The notes beneath the pieces are model-generated. The model worked only from the letters and a program-made list of their open reading frames with translations. It had not been told where the DNA came from and did not search any database. 64,000 bases of DNA from LMUY01 sp965198565 (GTDB taxonomy: Bacteria; Pseudomonadota; Alphaproteobacteria; Acetobacterales; Acetobacteraceae). Numbering within the stretch: position 1 is the stretch's first letter; each line of letters opens with the position of its first letter. Position numbers and translations under genes: made by a program. Below, in pieces: positions 42,822 through 51,442 of the stretch. The stretch spans positions 3,162,001-3,226,000 of the forward strand of contig OZ240665.1 in NCBI GenBank assembly GCA_965198565.1, read 5' to 3'.

Positions 42822-43221
42822 GGGGAGCCTCCAGACAGGGTATATCGAGCAATCCCACGACTCTTGTTTCACAACCGCCCCTGCCGGTCCAGCGCCATCA
42901 CTCCGGCGGTAGCGGGTTGCAATTAGGCCACGCTCAAACTAGCGGCTTTGCTCGGCGTCCGGGCCATCCGCGGCGGAGCGGGGGCCTCGGCCGCCCCGGC
43001 GCCGCACCGCGTGCGTGAAACACTATTATCCATAGTGTTTCAGGGAAGCTAGCCGCTCATCAGCCTGTTGCTCGCGACAATCTCTAAATCGCGTAAGCAA
43101 CACGGCTTTGCGCATGGCCCTGTGTGATGAATTGGCCGCAGCGACCTCGCTAATCCGAGCAGGAGCCAGCGCTGTTTGCGACCACAAGCTCCGATGATTG
43201 CAAGCGCTTACAGCTACGGCT
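42822..43221. other. Intergenic region upstream of the recombinase operon
   Basis: 400 bp with no convincing gene; a 70-codon frame on the minus strand (43026-43238) overlaps the metallopeptidase end and lacks any family look. The middle (42950-43010) is a GC-rich block and the rest holds the 27-bp symmetrical site at 43016-43042. The promoter of the recombinase operon is probably in the left part. Confidence 0.6.
43016..43042. other. Perfect inverted repeat, possible recombination site
   Basis: TGAAACACTAT (43016-43026) and ATAGTGTTTCA (43032-43042) around TATCC. Two 11-bp arms with a short central part is the layout of XerCD/dif-like sites, though these have a 6-8 bp centre. AT-rich within GC-rich sequence, about 195 bp upstream of the recombinase operon start. 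It could equally be a regulator site or a terminator for the metallopeptidase gene. Confidence 0.5.
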
Positions 43222-43998
43222 TTAGAGCGACGTTGCATAAGTCATGCCGACGTCGATTGCCTCGCTGAGCGATTTGCGCTGGTTGTAGGCGATGTCGAAC
43301 CCTTTGACGATGGCAGCGGCCCGCTCGTCGGGGGTGCCATGGTGGCCAGGGTTATCGATCATGTTGTCGCCGAAGTTGAACTGCGTCTGCGCGAACACGG
43401 CCGCGGGAAAAGCCGGACGACGCCGCTTGCGTAACCCGGCGAAGTAGCCTGCGAAATAGTCGGCTTGCAGCTCGGACCGCTTCACGGTCGGCTGCCCCGC
43501 GTTCAGCTGCCCGATCAGGCCGAGCTTGTATTGCAGAATGTGACCAAACTCGTGCGCGCACACGGCAGCCACGCTCACCTCAGGGCTGTCCTGGCCCGAA
43601 CGCAGCCGGGCAAGCAGGCCCTGGCCAAACAGGACCGTTCCGTCGGCGCCGTTCAGCCGGGCGCGCGGCGAAGCGTAGGCATTCCGTCCATCGTAGTCGT
43701 CGTAATAGGCAAACCCCGGCGCGACGTCGAAAGCGTCGGAGATGAGGGCGAGAGTCTGGGCCAGGGCCAAGTCGAAATCTCTGTCGCCGGACCTCGGTAT
43801 CATCGGCTCGTTCCCGGTGACGAACACCCGCGTCTCGCTTGCGGAAGCGAAGATCACCTCGGCTTCGGGGGCCGACAGCGTGCAACCGAGGATGTCGCTG
43901 TGGCGCGGGTTCACCGCCCAGGCGGACCGGCACCCGCACCCTCCGGTGCCCCAAACGAGGGACAACACACCGCCGAACACCCCTTCCCTGCGCGTCAC
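43222..43998 (-). CDS. Secreted zinc metallopeptidase-like protein
   Basis: 258 residues from GTG 43998 (start uncertain; a longer frame to 44067 overlaps the upstream gene). The N-terminus carries a hydrophobic signal-like stretch (FGGVLSLVWGTGG). Active-site helix VCAHEFGHILQYK gives HExxH; the likely third ligand is in SELQADYFAGYF, followed by HHGTPDERAAAI, as in neutral zinc metallopeptidases (YpfJ-like, M48-like). Lies 10 bp after the truncated gene at 44009-44257, so the two are likely one operon. Substrate unknown. Confidence 0.8.
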   Translation of the reverse strand: MTRREGVFGGVLSLVWGTGGCGCRSAWAVNPRHSDILGCTLSAPEAEVIFASASETRVFVTGNEPMIPRSGDRDFDLALAQTLALISDAFDVAPGFAYYDDYDGRNAYASPRARLNGADGTVLFGQGLLARLRSGQDSPEVSVAAVCAHEFGHILQYKLGLIGQLNAGQPTVKRSELQADYFAGYFAGLRKRRRPAFPAAVFAQTQFNFGDNMIDNPGHHGTPDERAAAIVKGFDIAYNQRKSLSEAIDVGMTYATSL

Positions 43999-44008
43999 TA
44001 TGCCGGGC

Positions 44009-44257
44009 TCACGGGCAAAGGTTGGGAAATTTCTGACAGGCGGGGGAGGACGCCGGTTCCGTTCCACCAGTAGGAGTGGGACGCGGGTACGTGCCCGGGG
44101 GGGGCGATGGAGCCGGATTCGGGTCCGGAAGCGGCTGCGGCGTCGGTGACCCGCCGTTCATGGAAAGGTACTCGATTCGGTTCGTCTGGAAGTTGATGGC
44201 CATCTGCCAGCTCGACACACCGTTCTGATGCTGCACCGACATCGCGTAGGCTGCGCC
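44009..44257 (-). pseudogene. C-terminal end of a secreted protein, cut by the right IS66
   Basis: 83 codons (GAAYAMSVQHQNGVSSWQMA, then a Pro-rich tail with PDPNPAPSPPPG and final KFPNLCP). The frame is open at 44257 where the right IS66 begins; the upstream part is missing. On the reconstructed circle the upstream neighbour would be the IS256 remnant, so the 5' end was lost. A short QMAINFQTNRIEYLS segment suggests a beta-rich extracellular protein, but no family is recognised. Confidence 0.7.
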
Positions 44258-44333
44258 GTATCCCTCTGCCGTGGGCCGTCTGGGTTTGAGCCTCCTGCCG
44301 CCGTAAGGAGCTCCTTAAGGCGGCCGTTGAGGT

Positions 44334-44750
44334 ATGCGGATGGATGGCGTGGTGGAGATCATCACCGGGCGAGAGCGTCGGCGGCGCTGGAGCCTGCAGG
44401 ACAAGGTGCGGATCGTTGCTGAGACCAACGAGCCGGGTTCGATGATCCGTGCCGTAGCCGCCCGGCATGGCGTCTGCGAGAGCCTGTTGTTCACGTGGCG
44501 TCGCCAGGCGCGTGAGGGCCTGCTGGGGCCGGCTGCGGAGAGCCCCGTGTTCGTGCCGGTGCAGGCTCTCACGTCGGCAAGCACGGCGGTCGCACCGCTT
44601 GATGAGAGATCGCGCCCGGCATCGGCATCGCGGTCCGTGGGTGCGCCTGGTCTGATCGAGATTGAGCTTGGCAACGGGCGTCAGGTCCGCGTCGGCAGCG
44701 ATGTGAACCTGGCCGCCCTGCGGCGCGTGCTGGCGGCGTTGCGCGAGTGA
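44334..44750 (+). CDS. tnpA: IS66 accessory protein TnpA (right copy)
   Basis: 138 residues, identical to the left copy except Lys in place of Met in WSLQDKVRIVAE. Lys is the usual residue at this position of the helix-turn-helix. Confidence 0.9.
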   Translation: MRMDGVVEIITGRERRRRWSLQDKVRIVAETNEPGSMIRAVAARHGVCESLLFTWRRQAREGLLGPAAESPVFVPVQALTSASTAVAPLDERSRPASASRSVGAPGLIEIELGNGRQVRVGSDVNLAALRRVLAALRE

Positions 44751-45094
44751 TCCCGATTGCCAGCAGCGTGCGGATATGGCTGGCGACGGGCCACACGGAC
44801 ATGCGCCGCGGTATGCCGGGTCTCGCGCTGCTCGTGCAGGAGGGGCTCGGCCGGGATCCGTTCGCGGGTGATGTCTTCGTCTTTCGGGGTCGCAGCGGAT
44901 CGCTGTTGAAGGCGGTTTGGCACGATGGCCTCGGCCTGTCGCTTTATGCCAAGCGTCTGGACCGCGGACGCTTCGTGTGGCCACAAACAGTGGATGGCGT
45001 GGTGGCGCTGACAGCCGGTCAGATGAGCTATCTGCTCGAGGGGATCGACTGGCGCAACCCGCAGCAGACCTGGCGTCCGCAATCGGCAGGATAG
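44747..45094 (+). CDS. tnpB: IS66 accessory protein TnpB (right copy)
   Basis: 115 residues from GTG 44747, identical to the left copy by reading. Overlaps tnpA by 4 bp. Confidence 0.92.
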   Translation: MIPIASSVRIWLATGHTDMRRGMPGLALLVQEGLGRDPFAGDVFVFRGRSGSLLKAVWHDGLGLSLYAKRLDRGRFVWPQTVDGVVALTAGQMSYLLEGIDWRNPQQTWRPQSAG

Positions 45095-45152
45095 CCGCCA
45101 CGAGCTGCTGAAAACAGTACCACGGCGACCTGGTTCGTGATTCAATACCAGC

Positions 45153-46784
45153 ATGGACGCCGAGCTTGCCGCCCTGCCGGATGATGTCGATGCGCTCAAG
45201 GCGGCCCTGCTGGCCGCCCGCGCCGAAACCGCTATCGCCCTGGCGGAGCAGTCCAGCAATCGGGCGCTGATCGCCCATCTCAAGCTGCAGATCGAGAAGC
45301 TTAACCGGGACCGCTTCGGCCCGCGCTCCGAGCGTACCGCCCGCCTGTTGGACCAGATGGAGCTGCAGCTCGAGGAGCTTGAGACCGCAGCCATCGAGGA
45401 CGAACTGGCCGCGGAAACCGCTGCCGCCAAGACCACCACCGTGGCGGGCTTCACCCGCGCGCGTCCGGCCCGGCGCCCGTTCCCCGAGCACCTACCGCGC
45501 GAGCGCGTCGTCGTTCCCGGTCCAGTGGCCTGCGCCTGCTGCGGAAGCGCCCGCCTGTCCAAGTTGGGCGAGGACGTCACCGAGAGCCTTGAGACCATTC
45601 CCCGCACCTGGAAGGTCGTCCAGTACGTGCGCGAGAAGTTCTCCTGCCGGGATTGCGAGCGCATCAGCCAGCCCCCGGCGCCGTTCCACGTGATCCCGCG
45701 GGGTTGGGCTGGCCCGAACCTGCTGGCCATGATCCTGTTCGAGAAGTTCGGACAGCATCAGCCTCTCAACCGCCAGGCCGAGCGCTATGCTCGCGAGGGC
45801 GTGCCGCTTAGCCTATCGACGTTGGCCGACCAGGTCGGCGCCTGCACGACGGTGCTGATGCCGTTGTTTCTTCGTTTGGAGGCCCATGTCATGGCCGCCG
45901 AGCGGCTGCACGGCGACGACACCACCGTGCCCGTGCTGGCGCGTGGCAAGACCGATATTGCCCGGCTCTGGACCTACGTGCGCGATGACCGGCCGTTCGG
46001 CGGACCGGCACCGCCAGGGGCGGTGTTCTACTACTCGCGCGACCGCGGTGGCGAGCATCCGCAAAGCCACCTGGCAGGATATGCCGGGCTGCTGCAGGCC
46101 GACGCCTATGGCGGCTACGGCAAGCTCTACGAGCCCGGACGCAAGCCCGGACCGATCCTGGAAGCCGCATGTTGGGCCCATGCCCGGCGAAAGTTCTTCG
46201 TGCTGGCCGACATCGCAGGCAGCGCGCGCCGGGCGGCGCAGGGCAAGGCTCCGGCAGTGCTGTCGCCGATCTGCCTGGAGACCGTGCAGCGCATCGACGC
46301 CTTGTTCGACATCGAGCGTGACATCAACGGCCACGCCGCTGAAGCGCGCCAAACAACCCGGCAGGCCCTATCGGCACCACTGGTCGCCGACCTGCATCGG
46401 TGGCTCAGCGAGCAACGAGGCAAGCTGGCGCGCGGCAACGACGTCGCCCGCGCCATCGATTACCTACTGAAACGCTGGCCTGCTTTCACGCGGTTCCTCG
46501 ACGATGGGCGGATCTGCATCAGCAACAACGCCGCCGAACGCGCGCTGAGGGGGATAGCCCTCGGGCGCAAGTCGTGGCTGTTCTGCGGGTCGGATCGTGG
46601 CGGGCAGCGCGCCGCAGTGATGTACAGCCTGATCGTCACGGCCAAGATGAACGATGTCGACCCGCAAGCCTGGCTGGCGGATGTGTTGGCTCGCATCGCC
46701 GGGCATCCAGCCAAGCGCCTCGATGACCTGCTGCCCTGGAATTGGGCCAAAACCGCCGCCCCTCCGGTTCATCAGGCCGCCTAA
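45153..46784 (+). CDS. tnpC: IS66 transposase TnpC (right copy)
   Basis: 543 residues, same DDE residues as the left copy (Asp about 254, Asp about 317, Glu about 462). The two predicted proteins look identical; full length and probably functional. Confidence 0.95.
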   Translation: MDAELAALPDDVDALKAALLAARAETAIALAEQSSNRALIAHLKLQIEKLNRDRFGPRSERTARLLDQMELQLEELETAAIEDELAAETAAAKTTTVAGFTRARPARRPFPEHLPRERVVVPGPVACACCGSARLSKLGEDVTESLETIPRTWKVVQYVREKFSCRDCERISQPPAPFHVIPRGWAGPNLLAMILFEKFGQHQPLNRQAERYAREGVPLSLSTLADQVGACTTVLMPLFLRLEAHVMAAERLHGDDTTVPVLARGKTDIARLWTYVRDDRPFGGPAPPGAVFYYSRDRGGEHPQSHLAGYAGLLQADAYGGYGKLYEPGRKPGPILEAACWAHARRKFFVLADIAGSARRAAQGKAPAVLSPICLETVQRIDALFDIERDINGHAAEARQTTRQALSAPLVADLHRWLSEQRGKLARGNDVARAIDYLLKRWPAFTRFLDDGRICISNNAAERALRGIALGRKSWLFCGSDRGGQRAAVMYSLIVTAKMNDVDPQAWLADVLARIAGHPAKRLDDLLPWNWAKTAAPPVHQAA

Positions 46785-46836
46785 GCACCTCGCCAATTGG
46801 CTGCAATCAACACGGCGGTGCTCGGCGGATGCTTAC

Positions 46837-46844
46837 GGCAATCA
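46837..46844. repeat. 8-bp target-site duplication, right
   Basis: GGCAATCA directly after the IS66 end GATGCTTAC, identical to 31033-31040. It is the base-exact partner of the left duplication. Confidence 0.9.
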
Positions 46845-48145
46845 GGTCCCGCCTTCATAAGAGCGTCAAGTAAATCGATTGCCAACGTGCTGATCCCACG
46901 CGTTAGGAGATTGCACACTAGACGTCTTATGAGAAAATCCTCAAGCACTCTAGCACAAGCGTCCAGATCTACCTGATTACTGCCGGGACGAGCGACCAAA
47001 TGCATCAGTAATGGATGCAAAGTGGCCAGGGGTATCAGCTTAAGTCGATGAAGAAACATTGTAAAACGATCTGTCTCGATTCCGGGTATGTCAAGCTTTC
47101 TATAAATCCCAGCCGCCTTGTGTATGTTGAACATGAGCGTGACAACGTTTGCGGTACCGCCTCCAGCCTGACGAGCGGGTGCAGCCACGTAGTCAACGAA
47201 AGCTTCATAAACGTGAGTCACCGTCACGAGAGCGCACGTTTGCTCTGTCAACCAATTGACAAGGAAGGTGTCAACTCTCGGCCGCGACGCGTGCCCCACG
47301 CCCACTTTTAGCCGCCAGTAGTCACTGTCAGCATCAAACGGAAGCCAGTACTTTTCATGTAAGTCGGCGCAGTCGCTTTCGCGAAGCCCGGATCGCACCG
47401 CCTCCCAAAGCAACCAATTTTTCACGAGATCTACAGTCAAAAGCGGAGCACCGCCTGTGTTAAGCGTCTCAAAAATAGCTTGAGGCTCGTCGCTTGCCTC
47501 AAGATCGAGTACAATGACGTTGAGGTGGTTCATTAGGGCACTTGCTAGCGCCGAGCTTCGGCGGCCGGGCGCTGCGCTTTGTTGAAGCCAGCTTGTAATT
47601 TGCGCCCGGAAATAGGCGTAGGCGCCCGACATGAGGCTAGGTCGCTGAAAAGCCTTGGGAGAGTTGACGTCCATGACCGATCGAAAAGCGACTCTATCCT
47701 GATTAGTCGGCCATACTTTGTAAATTTCTTCCCCCTCCGCGTAGCTGGGGTTAGAGGTTAAGCTTGAGAGCTGGTTTGCCGCTCTACCCAGCGCCTCTCG
47801 ATCGGCGGGTTCTCCGACAACGCTAGCCTCTCTGAAAGCGTCTGTACTCGCCTTTAATAATATTTGAAGCGTCGTGAGTCTCTGCTGCCCGTCAATAACA
47901 GCACGACGCTCTATGCTGCCTGTTCCAGTGCTTTCTTGCTCCAAAACGACTGAGCCAAGGAAGTGACCGCGAATTGGCGCAGGAGGGACGTGGTTCAGAA
48001 CACGACCTGCCACCGTGAAAACATCTTCCAGTAGCGGCTCCCACTGATCTTTCTTATCCCAGACGTATGGCCGCTGGAACAATGGAACAATAAAGCGAAC
48101 GGCGGGACTAAATAGCGCGTTCAGAGAGATGTAGCGTGGCTTCAT
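46837..48145 (-). pseudogene. GmrSD-type restriction protein, N-terminal part (DUF262), cut by transposition
   Basis: 5' portion of the gene whose 3' portion is at 30485-31040. Start ATG 48145 (MKPRYISLNALF). DUF262 landmarks: PLFQRPYVWD at 21-30 and VIDGQQRLTTLQ at 83-94 (the DGQQR nucleotide-binding motif), ETLNTGGAPLLTVDLVKNWLL in the middle. In the present arrangement the frame runs past 46837 into IS66 sequence and stops at about 46781, so a truncated 454-residue protein could still be made, without the DUF1524 nuclease. Lower GC than neighbours suggests transfer. Confidence 0.9.
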
Positions 48146-48236
48146 GGCGTTCGGTCATACCCCTGCAACAGCTTGATGCTACAGCGACAGACATGTAGCT
48201 CGCCACCGCAACATGGGCAAAGCCTAAGGATCTTTG

Positions 48237-48677
48237 ATGGTGCCTGAACCCCCGCCCTCGGGCCTGGACCAGCTCCGCGCCCTCTTCTCCGGCGCCACAG
48301 CCTACCAGGGCATCGTCAAGCTGCTGAACATCCGGCCGGTCGAAGTCGAACCCGGCCGCGTCGTGTTCGAGGGCGATCCGGACGAAAGCGTCTACAACCC
48401 GATCGGCTCCGTGCATGGCGGATACGCCGCCACGATGCTCGACTCAGTCATGGGCTGCGCGGTGCAGTCGAAGCTCGCCGCCGGACAAGGCTACACCACG
48501 CTGGAACTCAAGGTCGCCTATCACCGTGCGCTCACCAAGGACAGCGGCACCGTGCGCGCGGTCGGCACCGTGGTGCCGCTCGGCCGCCGGGCCGCGTTCG
48601 CCGAGGCGCGGCTCACCGACGGTCAGGACCGCCTGTGCACAAGCGCCACCTCGACGATGCTGGTTTTCCACCGGTGA
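48237..48677 (+). CDS. PaaI family hotdog thioesterase
   Basis: 146 residues from ATG 48237 (AAGGA upstream). Hotdog-fold acyl-CoA thioesterase. The signature PIGSVHGGYAATMLDSVMGCAV includes HGG and the catalytic Asp of the PaaI/YbgC-like family; GYTTLELKVAYHRAL and GTVRAVGTVVPLGRRAAFAEARL follow. The substrate is unknown; PaaI-like enzymes act on aromatic or hydroxyphenylacetyl-CoA. It is the first core gene right of the island, 92 bp from the GmrSD start, divergent. Confidence 0.88.
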   Translation: MVPEPPPSGLDQLRALFSGATAYQGIVKLLNIRPVEVEPGRVVFEGDPDESVYNPIGSVHGGYAATMLDSVMGCAVQSKLAAGQGYTTLELKVAYHRALTKDSGTVRAVGTVVPLGRRAAFAEARLTDGQDRLCTSATSTMLVFHR

Positions 48678-48740
48678 TCTTGCGCACCGCAGCAGCCCGG
48701 TCCATTCCACACGCTCCACCAACGCCCTGGTAGAACGCTC

Positions 48741-50693
48741 ATGCCCGCCATCACCCTGCCCGACGGTTCCGTGCGCCAGTTCGATGCCCCCGTCACGGGT
48801 ACCGAACTCGCCACCGCCATCGGCCCCGGCCTGGCCCGCGCGGCACTCGCCATGAAGCTCGACGGCGCGCTTACCGACCTCGCCCGCCCCATCGAGCAGG
48901 ACGCCGCCGTCGTGTTCGTCACCCGCAAGGACCCGGACGCGCTCGAACTGATCCGCCACGACACCGCCCATGTGCTGGCCGAGGCGGTGCAGTCGCTCTA
49001 TCCCGGCACCCAAGTCACCATCGGCCCCTCGATCGAGAACGGGTTCTACTACGACTTCGCCCGCAACGACCCGTTCACCCCAGACGACTTCGCCGCCATC
49101 GAAGCCCGCATGCGCGAGATCGTCGCCCGCAACGCGCCGTTCGAGCGCGAAGTGTGGGACCGCGACGACGCCATCGCCTTCTTCGAAGCCCGCGGCGAGC
49201 GCTACAAGGCGGAGCTGATCCGCGACCTGCCCCAGTCCGAGACCATCACCCTCTACAAGCAGGGCGAGTGGATCGACCTGTGCCGCGGCCCCCATATGCG
49301 CTCCACCGGCGATATCGGCCCGGCGTTCAAGCTGCAGAAAGTCGCCGGCGCCTATTGGCGGGGCGACCACCGCAACGCCATGCTCACCCGCATCTATGGC
49401 ACCGCCTGGCGTGACGCGAAGGAGCTGGAGGCCTACCTGCTCCAGCTCGAGGAGGCGGAGCGCCGCGACCATCGCCGTCTCGGCCGCGAGATGGACCTGT
49501 TCCACATCCAGGAAGAGGCCGCCGGGTCGATCTTCTGGCACCCGCGCGGCTGGAAGCTGTATCGCACCGCCGAGACCTACATGCGCCGCCGCCTCGACGC
49601 CGCAGGCTACCAGGAGGTGCGCACGCCGCAATTGGTCGACCGGGTGCTGTGGGAGCGCTCCGGCCACTGGGACAAGTATCGCGAGCACATGTTCGTGGCC
49701 CAGGTGGAGGACGAGAAGCGCACCCTTGCGCTGAAGCCGATGAACTGCCCCTGCCACGTGCAGATTTTCAATCACGGCCTGCGCTCCTACCGCGAGCTGC
49801 CGCTGCGCATGGCCGAGTTCGGCGCCTGCCACCGCTACGAGCCCTCCGGCGCGCTGCACGGCATCATGCGCGTGCGCGGCTTCACCCAGGACGACGCGCA
49901 CATCTTCTGCACCCCCGAGCAGATCGCCCCCGAAACCGCCGCCTTCGTGGACCTGCTCGCCTCCGTCTACCGCGACTTCGGGTTCGACGCTTTCCGGGTG
50001 AAGTTCGCCGACCGCCCCGACGCGCGCGCGGGCGACGACGCCACCTGGGACCGCGCGGAAGCCTCCCTGCGCGAGGCCTGCGCCATTTCTGGCGTGGATT
50101 ACGAGCTGAACCCCGGCGAGGGCGCGTTCTACGGCCCCAAGCTCGAGTTCGTGCTGCGCGACGCCATCGGGCGCGACTGGCAATGCGGCACGCTGCAGGT
50201 GGATTTCGTGCTGCCCGAGCGGCTGGACGCCAGCTACATCGCCGATGACAGTTCGCGCCAGCGCCCCGTCATGCTGCACCGGGCCATCCTGGGCAGTTTC
50301 GAGCGCTTCCTCGGCATCCTGATCGAGAACTACGCTGGCCGGTTTCCGCTCTGGCTGGCGCCGGTGCAGGTGGTGGTCGCCTCCATCGTGACCGACGCGG
50401 CGGCCTATGCGCAGGAAGTGGCAGGCCTGCTGGCCTCCCGTGGCCTGTCCGTGATCACCGACACGCGCAACGAGAAGATCAACGCCAAGATCCGCGAGCA
50501 CAGCCTGCAGCACATCCCGATCATCGCCGTGGTGGGGCGCAAGGAGGCGGACACGCGCTCGGTGGCGCTGCGCCGGCTGGGCGGGCAGGCGCAGGAGCTG
50601 CTTTCTTTGGACGCTGCGTTGCAGGCTCTTGCCAGCGAGGCGCTTCCGCCCGATATTGCTCGGTCTAGCAGCGCGGACCGTGTGCGTGCTTGA
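48741..50693 (+). CDS. thrS: Threonyl-tRNA synthetase
   Basis: 650 residues, class II synthetase. N-terminal TGS domain (ITLPDGSVRQFDAPVTGTELA), editing domain (HDTAHVLAEAVQSLYPGTQV with the HxxxH), then the catalytic core with zinc ligands in PMNCPCHVQIF and motifs ACHRYEPSGALHGIMRVRGFTQDDAHIFC and RPVMLHRAILGSFERF. Full length. infC follows 74 bp downstream, the usual thrS-infC order. Confidence 0.97.
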   Translation: MPAITLPDGSVRQFDAPVTGTELATAIGPGLARAALAMKLDGALTDLARPIEQDAAVVFVTRKDPDALELIRHDTAHVLAEAVQSLYPGTQVTIGPSIENGFYYDFARNDPFTPDDFAAIEARMREIVARNAPFEREVWDRDDAIAFFEARGERYKAELIRDLPQSETITLYKQGEWIDLCRGPHMRSTGDIGPAFKLQKVAGAYWRGDHRNAMLTRIYGTAWRDAKELEAYLLQLEEAERRDHRRLGREMDLFHIQEEAAGSIFWHPRGWKLYRTAETYMRRRLDAAGYQEVRTPQLVDRVLWERSGHWDKYREHMFVAQVEDEKRTLALKPMNCPCHVQIFNHGLRSYRELPLRMAEFGACHRYEPSGALHGIMRVRGFTQDDAHIFCTPEQIAPETAAFVDLLASVYRDFGFDAFRVKFADRPDARAGDDATWDRAEASLREACAISGVDYELNPGEGAFYGPKLEFVLRDAIGRDWQCGTLQVDFVLPERLDASYIADDSSRQRPVMLHRAILGSFERFLGILIENYAGRFPLWLAPVQVVVASIVTDAAAYAQEVAGLLASRGLSVITDTRNEKINAKIREHSLQHIPIIAVVGRKEADTRSVALRRLGGQAQELLSLDAALQALASEALPPDIARSSSADRVRA

Positions 50694-50767
50694 TTTTGCG
50701 GCACCGTTTCGGCAACACTAGAGTACCCTTGTAGCCACCACAGGAGCGCACAATAGCCAGAGGCCCG

Positions 50768-51292
50768 ATGCCCGCCGCCGCACCCAGCCGCGACGGCCCC
50801 CGCGTGAACGAAGAAATCCGCAGCCCGCAAGTTCGCCTAATTGATGCCGAGGGCGAGATGCAGGGCGTGATGAGCGCGCGGGACGCAATGCTCCGGGCCA
50901 TGGCCGTGGGCCTCGACCTGCTCGAGATCAGCCCGAACGCCGACCCGCCGGTGGTGAAGATCCTCGATTATGGCAAGTATAAATACGAGCTGCAGAAGAA
51001 GAAGAACGAAGCCAAGAAGAAGCAGAAGGTCGTCGAGATCAAGGAAGTTAAAGTCCGCCCAAATATCGACGAGAACGACTACCAGGTGAAGCTGCGGGCC
51101 ATGCACAGCTTCATCGACGAGGGTGACAAGGTGAAGGTGACGCTGCGGTTCCGCGGCCGTGAGATGGCCCACCAGGACATCGGCATCAAGGTGCTCGAGC
51201 GAATCCGCGGCGACATGGACGAGAAGACCAAGGTGGAGCAGATGCCCCGCATGGAAAACCGCCAGATGATCATGGTCCTCTCCCCCCGCTAA
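50768..51292 (+). CDS. infC: Translation initiation factor IF-3
   Basis: 174 residues. Binds the 30S subunit and checks initiator tRNA. N-terminal domain PRVNEEIRSPQVRLIDAEG, linker helix KYELQKKKNEAKKKQK, and C-terminal IKEVKVRPNIDENDYQVKLRAMHSFIDEGDKVKVTLRFRGREMAHQDIG, both invariant blocks. The start is a normal ATG, not the AUU known from E. coli. rpmI/rplT do not follow in the window. Confidence 0.97.
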   Translation: MPAAAPSRDGPRVNEEIRSPQVRLIDAEGEMQGVMSARDAMLRAMAVGLDLLEISPNADPPVVKILDYGKYKYELQKKKNEAKKKQKVVEIKEVKVRPNIDENDYQVKLRAMHSFIDEGDKVKVTLRFRGREMAHQDIGIKVLERIRGDMDEKTKVEQMPRMENRQMIMVLSPR

Positions 51293-51310
51293 CCCTCTCT
51301 TCTCTTCCCT

Positions 51311-51350
51311 TCTCCCTCTCCCGCTGGCGGGAGAGGGTCGGGGTGAGGGT
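51311..51350. repeat. Palindromic repeat, single unit (copy 7)
   Basis: Arms CCCTCTCCCGC / GCGGGAGAGGG with the GGTCGGGGTGAGGG tail, 20 bp after the infC stop. Only one unit is present. The GC-rich hairpin probably ends the thrS-infC transcript. Confidence 0.75.
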
Positions 51351-51442
51351 GGCCCGCCAGCCGCACCCAACTTGTCCACCCTATTCAACCCTGCTCCACG
51401 CGCTATGCTCCAATCCCGAGACAAGTGGGGGAGACACGAACA

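Larger units (their letters stand above)
31041..46836. mobile_element. IS66-flanked 15.8-kb block (composite transposon or integrated plasmid) in a GmrSD gene
   Basis: Two IS66 copies in direct orientation (31041-33619, 44258-46836) enclose 10,638 bp. The outer edges carry the duplication GGCAATCA; the inner edges (gttggacc after copy 1, gctgcgcc before copy 2) do not match. The interior holds an iteron origin, a repA remnant, parA, a ribbon-helix-helix gene, fic, an AAA gene, an RNA ligase, HNH, a tyrosine recombinase and a metallopeptidase. One IS66 plus the interior equals 13,217 bp. Either the pair moved as a composite transposon, or a plasmid with an IS66 recombined with an IS66 already in the GmrSD gene. 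The plasmid genes favour the second. Confidence 0.85.
44258..46836 (+). mobile_element. IS66 family element, right copy
   Basis: 2579 bp, same ends (GTATCCCTC...GATGCTTAC) and gene order as the left copy at a constant offset of 13,217. Nearly identical, with at least two base differences including an A in place of T changing Met to Lys in tnpA. Directly followed by the right 8-bp duplication. Confidence 0.92.

Noticed and set aside
43026..43238. 70-codon minus-strand frame next to the palindrome at 43016
   Set aside because: Overlaps the end of the metallopeptidase gene, has no ribosome binding site or recognisable domain and runs into the inverted repeat.
43998..45491. A 497-codon minus-strand frame joining the truncated secreted gene to IS66 antisense sequence
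   Set aside because: The IS66 part is antisense to tnpA-tnpC; only 44009-44257 has independent support as a cut gene.
48444..50513. Minus-strand 689-codon frame opposite thrS
   Set aside because: Antisense to the complete threonyl-tRNA synthetase; composition is typical of a shadow frame.
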